Positions 8,839 to 16,932 of a stretch of DNA of 64,000 nucleotides are shown here, one piece after another. Below the pieces are notes generated by a model. That model did no database searches and had not been told where the DNA came from. It saw only the letters and a program-made list of their open reading frames with translations. This stretch comes from Hymenobacter translucens (GTDB taxonomy: Bacteria > Bacteroidota > Bacteroidia > Cytophagales > Hymenobacteraceae): assembly GCF_020685205.1 (NCBI RefSeq), contig NZ_JAJERB010000001.1:372001-436000 (forward strand), written 5' to 3'. Position 1 is the stretch's first letter, and each line of letters begins with the position of its first letter. Made by a program: the position numbers and the translations under genes.

Positions 8839-9588
8839 CTAGCGCCGGTCGTTGAGCGTCCAGTCGTACGAATAGTAGTCGACGCGGGAGTCGAGGGGCA
8901 GCAACTGGCGGCCCCGGAACTGGTTGAGGTACGCCAGCAGGGGCTTGCCGGTCGCCTGGAAGTCATCGGCATACCACTTAAAGATTTCCGACACCAGCAC
9001 CTTGCCGCCTTTGGCGTCCACGCGAATAAAGCGGGGATCCTGGACTGCCTGCCGGGCCTGGGCCGCGAGCTGCTGCTCAACGGTGGCGGTGGCATACGCC
9101 TCGCGCCGGAGCGGGGGGCAGCTGCGGGCGGCGCACACCAGGGCAAAGTGAATGCGCGGGTCGTCGTAGGGCTTGCGCAGCTTGCTTGTCTCCAGATTAT
9201 TGAGCGTGAGCTTCTCGCCCGCTACCAGAAACTCCTGCTTGTCGAAAAAGCCCGGCACCTTCATCACCGAGCTTAGCGGGTAGCTGTCGACCACGGCGCC
9301 GATAACCACGAGGTTGTAGGCATTTAGGTAAAAGGCCTTGCGGGCCCCGGAGGAGGCGCTTTTGGCATCGAACTGCTGCACCTGCTTCAGAAGCGCCTGC
9401 AGGGCGGCCGGATTCTTTTTGATGGCCGCGTAGTTGACGTCCCCGTTGGCGGACACGTACTTTTGCAGAAACGACGTGGTGGCTGAGGTAAAGGCATCCG
9501 GTACCGGACCGGCGGACGCGGCCGCCCCGCGGAAAAGCAGTACGGCGAGCAGGGAAAACAGAAAGCGGGAAAATCCGAAAGCAGGCAT
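8839..9588 (-). CDS. Secreted DUF547-domain protein
   Basis: A 249-residue protein with a signal peptide (FSRFLFSLLAVLLFRGAAAS, cut near residue 28). The mature part is a DUF547 domain: KAFYLNAYNLVVIGAVVDSYPLSSVM, then LNNLETSKLRKPYDDPRIHFALVCAARSCPPL, then FKWYADDF near the C-terminus. The conserved Cys of VCAARSCPPL and the Asn of LNAYN suggest a papain-like cysteine hydrolase fold, though activity is not established for the family. It is divergently transcribed from the oxidoreductase gene at 9731, with about 140 bases between them. Confidence 0.85.
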   Translation of the reverse strand: MPAFGFSRFLFSLLAVLLFRGAAASAGPVPDAFTSATTSFLQKYVSANGDVNYAAIKKNPAALQALLKQVQQFDAKSASSGARKAFYLNAYNLVVIGAVVDSYPLSSVMKVPGFFDKQEFLVAGEKLTLNNLETSKLRKPYDDPRIHFALVCAARSCPPLRREAYATATVEQQLAAQARQAVQDPRFIRVDAKGGKVLVSEIFKWYADDFQATGKPLLAYLNQFRGRQLLPLDSRVDYYSYDWTLNDRR

Positions 9589-9676
9589 TGGGAGTAGGTT
9601 TGGGTGGCGCCGGCAGGCGAGCAAAGCTGAGGCCATAAACGTAGCAGCCGGCCCGGCGGATTGTGCTGGTTCGGGC

Positions 9677-9684
9677 TACATTTG
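9677..9684 (+). promoter_or_regulatory. Promoter -7 box TACATTTG
   Basis: Exact match to TAnnTTTG, 47 bases upstream of the ATG at 9731. No TTG is seen at the usual distance, so only the -7 element is supported. Confidence 0.5.
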
Positions 9685-9730
9685 ATTTTCCGCTGTTGTT
9701 GTCCTGATTTCTTTCGCTTTCCCTTTCCTC

Positions 9731-11071
9731 ATGCACCTGGTCATCATCGGCAACGGCATCACCGGCGTCACGGCCGCCCTTACGGTGCGCCGCCGGCAGC
9801 CCGGGGCGCGCATCACCCTCGTATCCGACGAAAGCGCCCACCACTACTCCCGCACGGCGCTTATGTACGTGTACATGGGTCACATGCGGGCCCAGGACAT
9901 CAAGCCTTACGAAGACTGGTTCTGGAGCGAAAACCGCCTGGAGCTGATTCAGGCCACGGCCACGGGTCTGGACACCGGCCGGCAGCAGGTGCACCTTAGC
10001 ACCGGCGTTACGCTTGCCTACGATAAGCTGCTGCTGGCCACCGGCTCGGTAACGAAGCGCTACGGCTGGCCCGGACAGAACCTGCGCGGGGTGCAGGGGC
10101 TCTACGGTCTGCCCGATCTGGCCCGGATGGAGCAGGATACCCGCGGCATCACGCAGGCAGTGGTAGTAGGCGGGGGGTTAATTGGCGTGGAGCTGGCCGA
10201 GATGCTGCACACCCGGGGCATTCATGTGACGATGCTGGTGCGCGAGGCCCGGTACTGGGGCAGCGTGCTGCCACCCGAGGAAGCCCGCCTGGTGGATCAG
10301 CAGCTTACGGCCAACGGCATCACGGTGCGCTACCAGACCGAACTGGCCGAGGTACTGGCCGACGCCGACGGGCGGGTACGGGCCGTGCGTACCACGGCCG
10401 ACGAGGAGCTGCCCGCCCAGTGGCTGGGCATTGCCACGGGCGTAGCGCCCAACCTGAGCCTGGTGCAGCACACGGCCGTGGAAACCGACCGGGGCATCCT
10501 GGTCAACGAACAACTGGAAACCAGTGTGCCCGGGGTGTACGCCGCCGGCGACTGCGCCCAGCACCGGCAGGCCGGGGCCGGCGAAGTGCCCATCGAGCAG
10601 CTCTGGTACACCGGCCGGATGCAGGGCGAAACCGTAGGGCACACCCTGGCCGGGCAGCCCACTCCGTACCGCCGCGGCATCTGGTTTAACTCCGCCAAGT
10701 TCTTCAACCTCGAGTACCAGACCTACGGGCAGGTGCCGGCCAGGCCAGCGGCCGGAAGCGAGTCGTTTTACTGGGAACCCGCCAATGGGCAGCGGGCGTT
10801 GCGCATCAACTTCGACCCGGCACGAAGCTTTGCCGTAACGGGATTCAACGCTTTGGGCTTGCGCCTGCGCCACGACGTGTGCGAAGCCTGGCTCCGCGAA
10901 CAGGCGCCGGTGCAGACTGTGGTGGCTCACCTTGGCGCCGCCAATTTCGACCCCGAGTTTTACCGGCAGCATGAGCCGGAAATAGTTGCCCACTTCAACC
11001 GCGCCTTTCCTCAACAAGCCGTTCAGCTCAGACAGGGCAAATGCCTGATTTCCAAAATACTTAATTTATAG
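9731..11071 (+). CDS. FAD-dependent pyridine nucleotide-disulphide-type oxidoreductase
   Basis: A 446-residue flavoprotein. The N-terminus holds the FAD-binding fold (VIIGNGITGVTAAL, residues 5-18), an NAD(P)H-binding fold with VVVGGGLIGVELAEML (144-159), and the second FAD signature GVYAAGDCAQ (268-277). The order matches rubredoxin/ferredoxin reductases and the N-terminal part of NirB. No redox-active CxxxxC pair is seen, which argues against a disulphide reductase. The C-terminal 100 residues look specific to this subgroup. It is followed by a small membrane protein and a membrane ferredoxin-like protein on the same strand, so it may pass electrons from NAD(P)H to that membrane protein. 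Confidence 0.85.
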   Translation: MHLVIIGNGITGVTAALTVRRRQPGARITLVSDESAHHYSRTALMYVYMGHMRAQDIKPYEDWFWSENRLELIQATATGLDTGRQQVHLSTGVTLAYDKLLLATGSVTKRYGWPGQNLRGVQGLYGLPDLARMEQDTRGITQAVVVGGGLIGVELAEMLHTRGIHVTMLVREARYWGSVLPPEEARLVDQQLTANGITVRYQTELAEVLADADGRVRAVRTTADEELPAQWLGIATGVAPNLSLVQHTAVETDRGILVNEQLETSVPGVYAAGDCAQHRQAGAGEVPIEQLWYTGRMQGETVGHTLAGQPTPYRRGIWFNSAKFFNLEYQTYGQVPARPAAGSESFYWEPANGQRALRINFDPARSFAVTGFNALGLRLRHDVCEAWLREQAPVQTVVAHLGAANFDPEFYRQHEPEIVAHFNRAFPQQAVQLRQGKCLISKILNL

Positions 11072-11123
11072 CCATCACCTTTAGGCGGGCTCTCATTTTC
11101 GCCTACCCTCAACCCTACTTCCC

Positions 11124-11351
11124 GTGGACTTCTCCAAGCTATACCGGCCCGGTGCCCTCAACTCGTTTCAGTTTATTGCCCTCACCGGCCTGATCATGAG
11201 CGGGGCCGCTCACCTGATTCTGGAACTGCTGGACCGCCCGCCGTTGCCCGGCTTCCGCTGGCTGTACGTGTGCTGGGTGGCCCTCTACATCGTGGGTTCC
11301 TTGCTGAACCTGTTTGGCAAGCCCGGCAGCGACCATCATCACCATCACTAA
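11124..11351 (+). CDS. Small two-helix membrane protein with natural pentahistidine tail
   Basis: A 75-residue protein starting at GTG. It has two predicted membrane helices (about residues 12-31 and 43-62) and ends GKPGSDHHHHH, five consecutive histidines at the C-terminus. It lies 52 bases after the oxidoreductase gene and 39 before the 4Fe-4S gene, so it is probably part of the same operon. The His tail could bind a metal (Ni, Zn, Cu or Fe). I do not recognise a family. Confidence 0.65.
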   Translation: MDFSKLYRPGALNSFQFIALTGLIMSGAAHLILELLDRPPLPGFRWLYVCWVALYIVGSLLNLFGKPGSDHHHHH

Positions 11352-11390
11352 GCCGAACCGGCCCGCTCCTCTCCCTTCTGACTCTGCCCC

Positions 11391-12746
11391 ATGTCTTCTG
11401 CTGATTCTTCCCTGGCCCTCGGCCACTCACCTCTGCCGGCAACCAACGGCACCGAACGCACGCTCCTGACGGCCGTGGGACTCGGCCTGCTGGCCCTGCT
11501 GGTGGCGGCCTTCACGGCTGATGTCGAGCAGGCCCGGCTGAGCTTCTACGCTGGGCTGGCCCTGGTCTGCGGCGGTACGCTGGGCTGGTCGTGGTACAAG
11601 TTCGGGCGGGGCGAGGAAGGCGTTCAGCAAAACAACCTCTGGCTGCGCAGCAGCACCAGCCGCGGCGCCGTGGCCTGGGTAGTGGGCATTGTGCTCACCG
11701 GCTTTTACGTGGTGTTGTACTGGTATCCGCACTACCTGGAGAACCTGGTTCGTACCCTCGACCCGTTCAGCCTGGCCTTGCGGGCCCGGCCCGCCGACCA
11801 GTGGTTTCTGTACGGTACCTTCTACACGCTGGCCGTGCTGGTAATGGGTGGGCGGGCGTTGTGGAAATACCGTAACTCGCGGTATCAGCTGGTCCGGACC
11901 GGCTCCGTAATGTTCTTTCAGCTGGGGTTTGCCTTTATTCTGCCCGGCATCCTGCTGTTCTTTCAAAAGCCCGAGTTTTACTTCACGTACTTCTGGCCCC
12001 TTAAGTACGACTACCTGTTCCCTGGCACGGTTGATTACCTCATCAAGGACGGGCAGGCCCTGGGCGTATTCATGGTGTTCTGGGGCGCCCTGATGGCGTT
12101 TCTGGCTACGCCGGTGCTGACGTACTTCTACGGCAAGCGGTGGTACTGCTCCTGGGTTTGCGGGTGCGGGGGCCTGGCCGAAACCGCCGGCGACGCCTAC
12201 CGGCAGCTATCCGACAAAAGCCGGCGGGCCTGGCGCTTGGAAGTGGCCCTGATCTATCCGATCCTGGGCTTTATTATCCTCGTCACCTTGCTCATGTGGG
12301 CCGACCGGCTCCTGCAGAACGCCCTGCTGGGCTCAGTTGCGGGTGGCTTGTACAAAACCTACGGCTTTCTGATCGGGGCCGTGTTTTCGGGGGTAGTCGG
12401 TGTAGGCTTCTACCCTATTCTGGGCAACCGGGTGTGGTGCCGGTTCGGCTGCCCGATGGCGGCGTATCTGGGTTTGCTGCAGAAGCACTTCTCCCGGTTC
12501 CGCATCACCACCAATGGCGGCCAATGCATCAGCTGCGGCAACTGCTCGAACGTGTGCGAGATGGGTATCGACGTAAAGCAGTACGCCCAGCGCGGGGAGC
12601 CGATCATCCGGGCTTCCTGCGTGGGGTGCGGCATGTGCTCCAACGCCTGTCCCCGGGGAGTGCTCAACCTTGAAAACGGCCCGCGCGAAGGCCGCTACCA
12701 GGCCTCGCCCCTCATCCACGCCGACTCGCTCCGCATCTTAAGCTAG
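11391..12746 (+). CDS. Membrane-bound 4Fe-4S ferredoxin-like protein (NapH/NosR/CcoG type)
   Basis: A 451-residue protein with about six hydrophobic segments and two cysteine motifs on cytoplasmic loops: WYCSWVCGCGG (about 250-260) and WCRFGCPM (about 348-355). The C-terminal domain carries two 4Fe-4S sites, CISCGNCSNVCEMG and CVGCGMCSNACPRG (about 378-423). This layout is typical of NapH, NosR and CcoG/RdxA-like electron-transfer proteins. With the FAD oxidoreductase two genes upstream it could form an NAD(P)H to membrane electron path. The final acceptor is unknown. The stop codon overlaps the stop of the convergent S74 gene. Confidence 0.85.
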   Translation: MSSADSSLALGHSPLPATNGTERTLLTAVGLGLLALLVAAFTADVEQARLSFYAGLALVCGGTLGWSWYKFGRGEEGVQQNNLWLRSSTSRGAVAWVVGIVLTGFYVVLYWYPHYLENLVRTLDPFSLALRARPADQWFLYGTFYTLAVLVMGGRALWKYRNSRYQLVRTGSVMFFQLGFAFILPGILLFFQKPEFYFTYFWPLKYDYLFPGTVDYLIKDGQALGVFMVFWGALMAFLATPVLTYFYGKRWYCSWVCGCGGLAETAGDAYRQLSDKSRRAWRLEVALIYPILGFIILVTLLMWADRLLQNALLGSVAGGLYKTYGFLIGAVFSGVVGVGFYPILGNRVWCRFGCPMAAYLGLLQKHFSRFRITTNGGQCISCGNCSNVCEMGIDVKQYAQRGEPIIRASCVGCGMCSNACPRGVLNLENGPREGRYQASPLIHADSLRILS

Positions 12747-14266
12747 CGCCGGGCTGCGGCGGCGGGGGCTACGGCTTCCTGCAGCTTTGCCAGCTGGGCT
12801 TTCAGCATTTGCAGGTCGGCATGGTCGGCCTGCTGGGCGGCCCGGGCCTCGTCGGCGCGCCGGGTCTGGGCGGCGAGCTGGGCATCGAGCTCCTTGATGG
12901 TTTCGAGCAGCACGGGCGTGAGCTGAGCATAGTTGACGGCCTTGTAGCCGTGGGCATCGGTGCTGACCAGCTCGGGGTAGATTTTCTCGATTTCCTGGGC
13001 CAGCACGCCCACCTGCCCGGCCCCGGCCGTGCCGCCGTGCTGTACGCCCAGCTCGTTCCACTGGTAGCGTACGCCCCGTAGCGCCCGCACGGAGGCCAGG
13101 GCGCCGCTGAGCGGGCGCACCTCTTTTTTAAACCGGGAATCCGACGCCGAAACGTTACTGCCGCGGATGATGCCGTTGACGTCGAGCTTGTACCCCGGCG
13201 AAGTAGTGCCCACGCCCACGTTGCCCGACGCCTGGTCCCATGTCATTACAGCCACTGCTCCCCCACCATTCAGCCGATCCAGAATCAGGCGGTCGGCGGA
13301 GGTACCACCTTCGTTGCCGCCGGTGTTGTGGCGCAGGTTCCAGCCGTAGCTGAGGTCGTTTTCCCGGAAGCGCAGCGTGGCTCCATTCACGCTATTGTTA
13401 CCATTGGAGTGCAGCATCATCGACGGAGTTGCCATACCGCCCAGTACCACATCACCCCCCGTGCTGATGGAAAGGCCCTGGCTGCCGCCATTGCCCACCA
13501 GCTTGTAAGGCCCCAGGTTAAAGTTGCCGCCGGCCGTCGTTATCGGCATCCACTTGCCGTGGCCCACCGCGTCAGAAGTCAGCACCTTGCCGGCGCCCTG
13601 CGTACCATCGACGATACGGATGGCTGCTTTGGCATTGACGTAGCCAGGGTGGCCGGCCAAACCGACCCAGCGCAGGGGCGCACCGGGCCGACCGGCCGTA
13701 AAGATGCCTGCCCAGCCGTCGGAACGGTAGGCATTGCCCCACACGGCATAGTCGATGTCCTCGTTGGCCGGACCCGCACCGTAGCCCGAGAGCATGGTGC
13801 GGGTGTAGTTGCGGCCGTAGAGGCTGCGGGTGATGATGGCCGCGCTTTTACTGGGCACTAATGAGCGGACTTCCACCTGCGCTACGGAGTCGCCCAGCGC
13901 AGCGGTGGCCACCGCGTTCAGGCGTTTGTTGTTGAGGTCGAAGTTCTGCGTGGCGGTGTGGTTGCCCAGGTTGTCGCCGGAACGTGCTTTGTCCGGGATA
14001 AACAGCCAGCTGCCGCTCATGGCGTACCAGAAGCCTTTGCGGCCGTTGGTCTGAAACACCATCAGCCCATCGGGCGGAGTGTCGATGCTGACGCGACTGG
14101 CCGAGTCCATGCGCGGAATCAGCAGGCCTTTGCCCGCAGCGTCAATGTCGAGGGCGGCTTTAGGGTCCGGAGAGCCGGCTGAGCCAATGCGCACGCCCCC
14201 GGTCTGGGCCAGGGAGGCTGTGCCGGCCAGCAGCGAAATTGCGAGGCAGAGGTAGGCGTGTTTCAT
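12743..14266 (-). CDS. Secreted protein with tail-fibre/S74 intramolecular chaperone domain
   Basis: A 507-residue protein with a signal peptide (MKHAYLCLAISLLAGTASLA). The middle is a beta-rich stalk (about residues 20-385) with repeated NG and GT turns. The C-terminus has the peptidase S74 intramolecular chaperone pattern: SDSRFKKEVRPL (the Ser-Asp start of the self-cleaving domain), then ALRGVRYQW, GVLAQEIEKIYPELV and YAQLTPVLLETIKELDAQL, ending in a coiled coil of Ala/Gln/Glu. In this family the chaperone trimerises and may cut itself off. It is probably a surface fibre rather than a phage gene, as no phage neighbours are present. The ATG at 14266 puts the signal peptide first. Confidence 0.85.
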   Translation of the reverse strand: MKHAYLCLAISLLAGTASLAQTGGVRIGSAGSPDPKAALDIDAAGKGLLIPRMDSASRVSIDTPPDGLMVFQTNGRKGFWYAMSGSWLFIPDKARSGDNLGNHTATQNFDLNNKRLNAVATAALGDSVAQVEVRSLVPSKSAAIITRSLYGRNYTRTMLSGYGAGPANEDIDYAVWGNAYRSDGWAGIFTAGRPGAPLRWVGLAGHPGYVNAKAAIRIVDGTQGAGKVLTSDAVGHGKWMPITTAGGNFNLGPYKLVGNGGSQGLSISTGGDVVLGGMATPSMMLHSNGNNSVNGATLRFRENDLSYGWNLRHNTGGNEGGTSADRLILDRLNGGGAVAVMTWDQASGNVGVGTTSPGYKLDVNGIIRGSNVSASDSRFKKEVRPLSGALASVRALRGVRYQWNELGVQHGGTAGAGQVGVLAQEIEKIYPELVSTDAHGYKAVNYAQLTPVLLETIKELDAQLAAQTRRADEARAAQQADHADLQMLKAQLAKLQEAVAPAAAARR

Positions 14267-14321
14267 AGAATAAGTGCTTGCGGCGAATTCTATCATCCGT
14301 AAGACAATATAGGTTTCTGGT

Positions 14322-14329
14322 CAAACCTA
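14322..14329 (-). promoter_or_regulatory. Promoter -7 box TAGGTTTG
   Basis: Exact TAnnTTTG match on the minus strand, 55 bases upstream of the S74-protein ATG. A TTG lies 25 bases further upstream, slightly farther than usual. Confidence 0.5.
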
Positions 14330-14436
14330 AGCAACCTAGCTGCCCTGGTTTGCACAATGAGTGTCAACGACCATCAACAACCTGTCAACGGGCTGATTTG
14401 GGCAGTAAGGTCGGCTCTACACGTTCAGGCCGCAAC

Positions 14437-14467
14437 AAAAAGGCGCCCGACCGGCTGGTCGGGCGCC
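14437..14467 (-). terminator. Terminator of the alpha/beta hydrolase gene
   Basis: A perfect 11-bp stem (GGCGCCCGACC at 14442-14452 with 14457-14467), 4-base loop. On the minus strand a T-run follows. It lies 75 bases after the hydrolase stop. Confidence 0.85.
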
Positions 14468-14542
14468 TGGGTACGCGCGCCTGCCGGCAGCATCTGACCA
14501 GCTGCTCCGGCCACAACAGCGCAAAGCCTGGGCTCCCCGGTG

Positions 14543-15538
14543 CTATTTCACGAATGCCAGCAGCGCGGCCAGAAACTTCGGGGCGGCTTCCAGGTGGGGA
14601 ATGTGCCCTACGCCGGACAGCTCGACCAGCTTGCCGTTTTTGATCCGGGCGGCGGTGTGCTTACCCAGGGCCGGGTACTGTCCCATCCTGGCCAGCACCT
14701 TGGGGTCTTTAATCAGTCCTTTGCCCACGATGGTGCGGTCTTCCTGGCCGATTATGAGCAGCGTGGGCACTGAAATAAGGTGGTACTCGTAACTGACCGG
14801 CTGCTGGTAGATCATGTCGAACGTGAGGGCATTGGCACGGGCAACCTTAGAAAAATCGGGGTGGCGGGTCTGGGCCGCCAGGGGCAGCAGCCACTCGTCG
14901 TGGGCCTTCGGATAGGCTTTGGGGTAGTAGGTGGCGTGGTACTTCCGGATGCTTTCCTCGGTGCTTTTCCGCTCCCCGGCCTCGGCCTGGTCCACCGTCT
15001 GGTTCGGGACGCCCACCCGGTAGTCCTCCAGGCCAATTGGATTTTCGAGCACCAGCTTTTCGGTAGCCTCGGGGTACAGCAGCGCAAAGCGGGTAGCCAG
15101 CATCCCACCCATGCTATGGCCCACCACAATGGCCTTTTTGACGCCCAGTGTGTCCAGGAGCTGCCGGGTGTTGCGGGCCAGCTGGTGAAACGAATAGTGA
15201 ATGTCGGGCTTGTCGGACTTGCCAAACCCGATCTGGTCGGGCACCACCACCCGGAACCCGGCGGCCGTCAGCGCCTTTATCGTTTCGCGCCAGTAGGCAC
15301 CGAAAAAGTTTTTGCCGTGGAGCAGCACCATGGTCCGGCCGTTGGCTTTGGTTGTAGCGGGTACGTCCATGTAGGCCATGCGCAACGCCTGCCCTTCGAG
15401 CCGGAGCGGCAGGTACTTTACCAGGAACGGGTACTCGTAGCCGTCGAGGGTAGCGTTGAGGGCAGCCGGTGCCTGGGCCGGGCTGGCGTACGGCAGCTGG
15501 CACAGCAGCAGGAAAGGCAGCAGGGTACGGAGTAGCAT
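14543..15538 (-). CDS. Secreted alpha/beta hydrolase
   Basis: A 331-residue protein with a signal peptide (MLLRTLLPFLLLCQLPYASPA). It has an alpha/beta hydrolase fold: oxyanion strand MVLLHGKNFFGAYW, PDQIGFGKSDKP, nucleophile elbow GHSMGG (Ser about residue 142), an acidic residue in IIGQEDRTI and the catalytic His of GVGHIPHLEAAPKF near the end. Family members hydrolyse esters, haloalkanes or epoxides; the substrate is not readable. The ATG at 15538 was chosen because the 36 residues of upstream reading frame look non-coding and would bury the signal peptide. Confidence 0.85.
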   Translation of the reverse strand: MLLRTLLPFLLLCQLPYASPAQAPAALNATLDGYEYPFLVKYLPLRLEGQALRMAYMDVPATTKANGRTMVLLHGKNFFGAYWRETIKALTAAGFRVVVPDQIGFGKSDKPDIHYSFHQLARNTRQLLDTLGVKKAIVVGHSMGGMLATRFALLYPEATEKLVLENPIGLEDYRVGVPNQTVDQAEAGERKSTEESIRKYHATYYPKAYPKAHDEWLLPLAAQTRHPDFSKVARANALTFDMIYQQPVSYEYHLISVPTLLIIGQEDRTIVGKGLIKDPKVLARMGQYPALGKHTAARIKNGKLVELSGVGHIPHLEAAPKFLAALLAFVK

Positions 15539-15659
15539 AGTCAGCAGGTAGATTAGGGTCTGCTTACGCAAATCCGAAATTCCGGGGCAGCATTTCGTTA
15601 GCGCGCTGACTGATTTTGCCGCGCTACTCCTCGTTGCCGAAGCCATTTACCGGTGCTGA

Positions 15660-16229
15660 TTACTGCCCGGCGCGCTCACCCAATGCTCCCGGTTGTTTCA
15701 GCAGCATCTCGACCGTGCGGGTATCCTCGCTGCTCCACACCACGTTGCGCACTTCGTCCAGGCCCAGCACCGTGTGCCCATCGGGCTCCCCAAACTGCGT
15801 GTGTACTTCCAGCAGCAGTTCGTCCTCGGTCAGCCGGGCGATATAGCAGTAGAAGGTGGTATCGGCCAGGGTTTCCAGCTCCACCAGCTGGCGCGTTTCC
15901 TGGGCCCGCTGCAGCAGGGCCGGCACACTCAGGTACGCCTGATCCAGGCCTTCGGGAGCGGCCGGACGAGCATATACGGTTTCGGGGTTGTGCTCCTTGA
16001 ACTCGATGAGCCGCACGTACCGGTCGTCGAAGTGAACCTGGGTCACGCTGCCCATGCTGATGGTGCGCACCGCCGTCAGCAGCCCCTGGCGGGTCACGGT
16101 CCGCAGCAGCAGCAGTTCGGGGTTGTGGCTGAGTACGTACCCCAGAAACATCGTTTCCCCGGCCTGCACGGCCACAATCCGGCGGCTGCGCTGGGTGCGC
16201 TGCAGCATATCAGTCAGTAAAGCTCCCAT
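15660..16229 (-). CDS. Small cytoplasmic protein with internal duplication (possible Sm-like domains)
   Basis: A 189-residue soluble protein that I do not recognise. It has two similar halves. Residues about 15-77 contain FLGYVLSHNPELLLLRTV and end ISMGSVTQVHF; residues about 113-176 contain FYCYIARLTEDELLLEV and end LGLDEVRNVVW. Each has the rhythm of a five-stranded barrel of the LSm/SH3 type, so a tandem duplication is likely. The start was set to the ATG at 16229 rather than the TTG just before it. The gene stands alone, with 120-base gaps on both sides. Confidence 0.6.
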   Translation of the reverse strand: MGALLTDMLQRTQRSRRIVAVQAGETMFLGYVLSHNPELLLLRTVTRQGLLTAVRTISMGSVTQVHFDDRYVRLIEFKEHNPETVYARPAAPEGLDQAYLSVPALLQRAQETRQLVELETLADTTFYCYIARLTEDELLLEVHTQFGEPDGHTVLGLDEVRNVVWSSEDTRTVEMLLKQPGALGERAGQ

Positions 16230-16349
16230 CAAACGACAAAGTAAGGCCGCGAAGATAGGCAGCGCCGAATTCTTCCGCCTAGCTTCCCGCAGGCCGGGGA
16301 AGAGCTTCGTCAGCGGCCATCTGCGTCAGGAGTTCGATGCAAGCCAAGG

Positions 16350-16817
16350 CTACCCTTTCTTAGCGGCCAGCTCGGTGAGCACCTTTTTGGTATTGGCGAC
16401 GTGGTCGGTGGCTTTGCTCAGGGAGTTGAATACGTATTGAATCACCCCTTGCTGGTCGATAACGAAGGTGACGCGCCCGGGAATAAAGCCCAGCAGGGCC
16501 CGGGGTACCTCGTAAAGCTTGGCCACCTTGCCGCCTACGTCGGCCAACAGCGGAAACGGCAGGCGATGCTTTTGGCTGAACTTCTGGTGCGACTCCTCGC
16601 TGTCGGGGCTCACGCCCACTACTTCGGCGCCCAGGTCCTGAAAGTCTTCATACTCGTCGCGAAACGAGCAGGCCTCGGCCGTGCAGCCGCTGGTGTTGTC
16701 TTTCGGGTAGAAATACAGCACGATGCTGCGCTTGCCGCGCTGCTCGGCCAGATTGAAGGTGGCGCCGGTGGTCGTCTTGAGGGTGAATACGGGAGCTATG
16801 TCGCCTGCTTTGAGCAT
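16350..16817 (-). CDS. bcp: Thioredoxin-dependent peroxiredoxin, BCP/PrxQ type
   Basis: A 155-residue peroxiredoxin. The peroxidatic Cys is in YPKDNTSGCTAEACSFRD (Cys45) with the resolving Cys five residues later (Cys50), the arrangement of bacterioferritin comigratory protein/PrxQ enzymes. The first residues AGDIAPVFTLKTTTG and the later RVTFVIDQQGVIQYVF match the family throughout. It reduces hydrogen peroxide and organic peroxides in the cytoplasm using thioredoxin. The ATG at 16817 gives the usual family length; a longer reading frame extends 54 codons upstream but looks non-coding. Confidence 0.95.
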   Translation of the reverse strand: MLKAGDIAPVFTLKTTTGATFNLAEQRGKRSIVLYFYPKDNTSGCTAEACSFRDEYEDFQDLGAEVVGVSPDSEESHQKFSQKHRLPFPLLADVGGKVAKLYEVPRALLGFIPGRVTFVIDQQGVIQYVFNSLSKATDHVANTKKVLTELAAKKG

Positions 16818-16898
16818 AGGAGGAAAAGTTTTGTGAAGGCCCGGGGCCGCAGTGTAGTACGTAAAAACGGCAAATCGGCGGGCCCGGCTAAAAACCAG

Positions 16899-16906
16899 CA
16901 TCTTTG
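16899..16906 (+). promoter_or_regulatory. Promoter-like -7 box CATCTTTG before the glycosyltransferase operon
   Basis: One mismatch from TAnnTTTG, 26 bases upstream of the GTG at 16933. No TTG at the usual distance was seen. Confidence 0.35.
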
Positions 16907-16932
16907 TTTCCTGTTTCGTGTTTTTCCCTGCC

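Noticed and set aside
12743..14266. S74 tail-fibre domain as evidence for a phage
   Set aside because: The protein has a signal peptide and no phage neighbours; such chaperone domains are also found on bacterial surface proteins.
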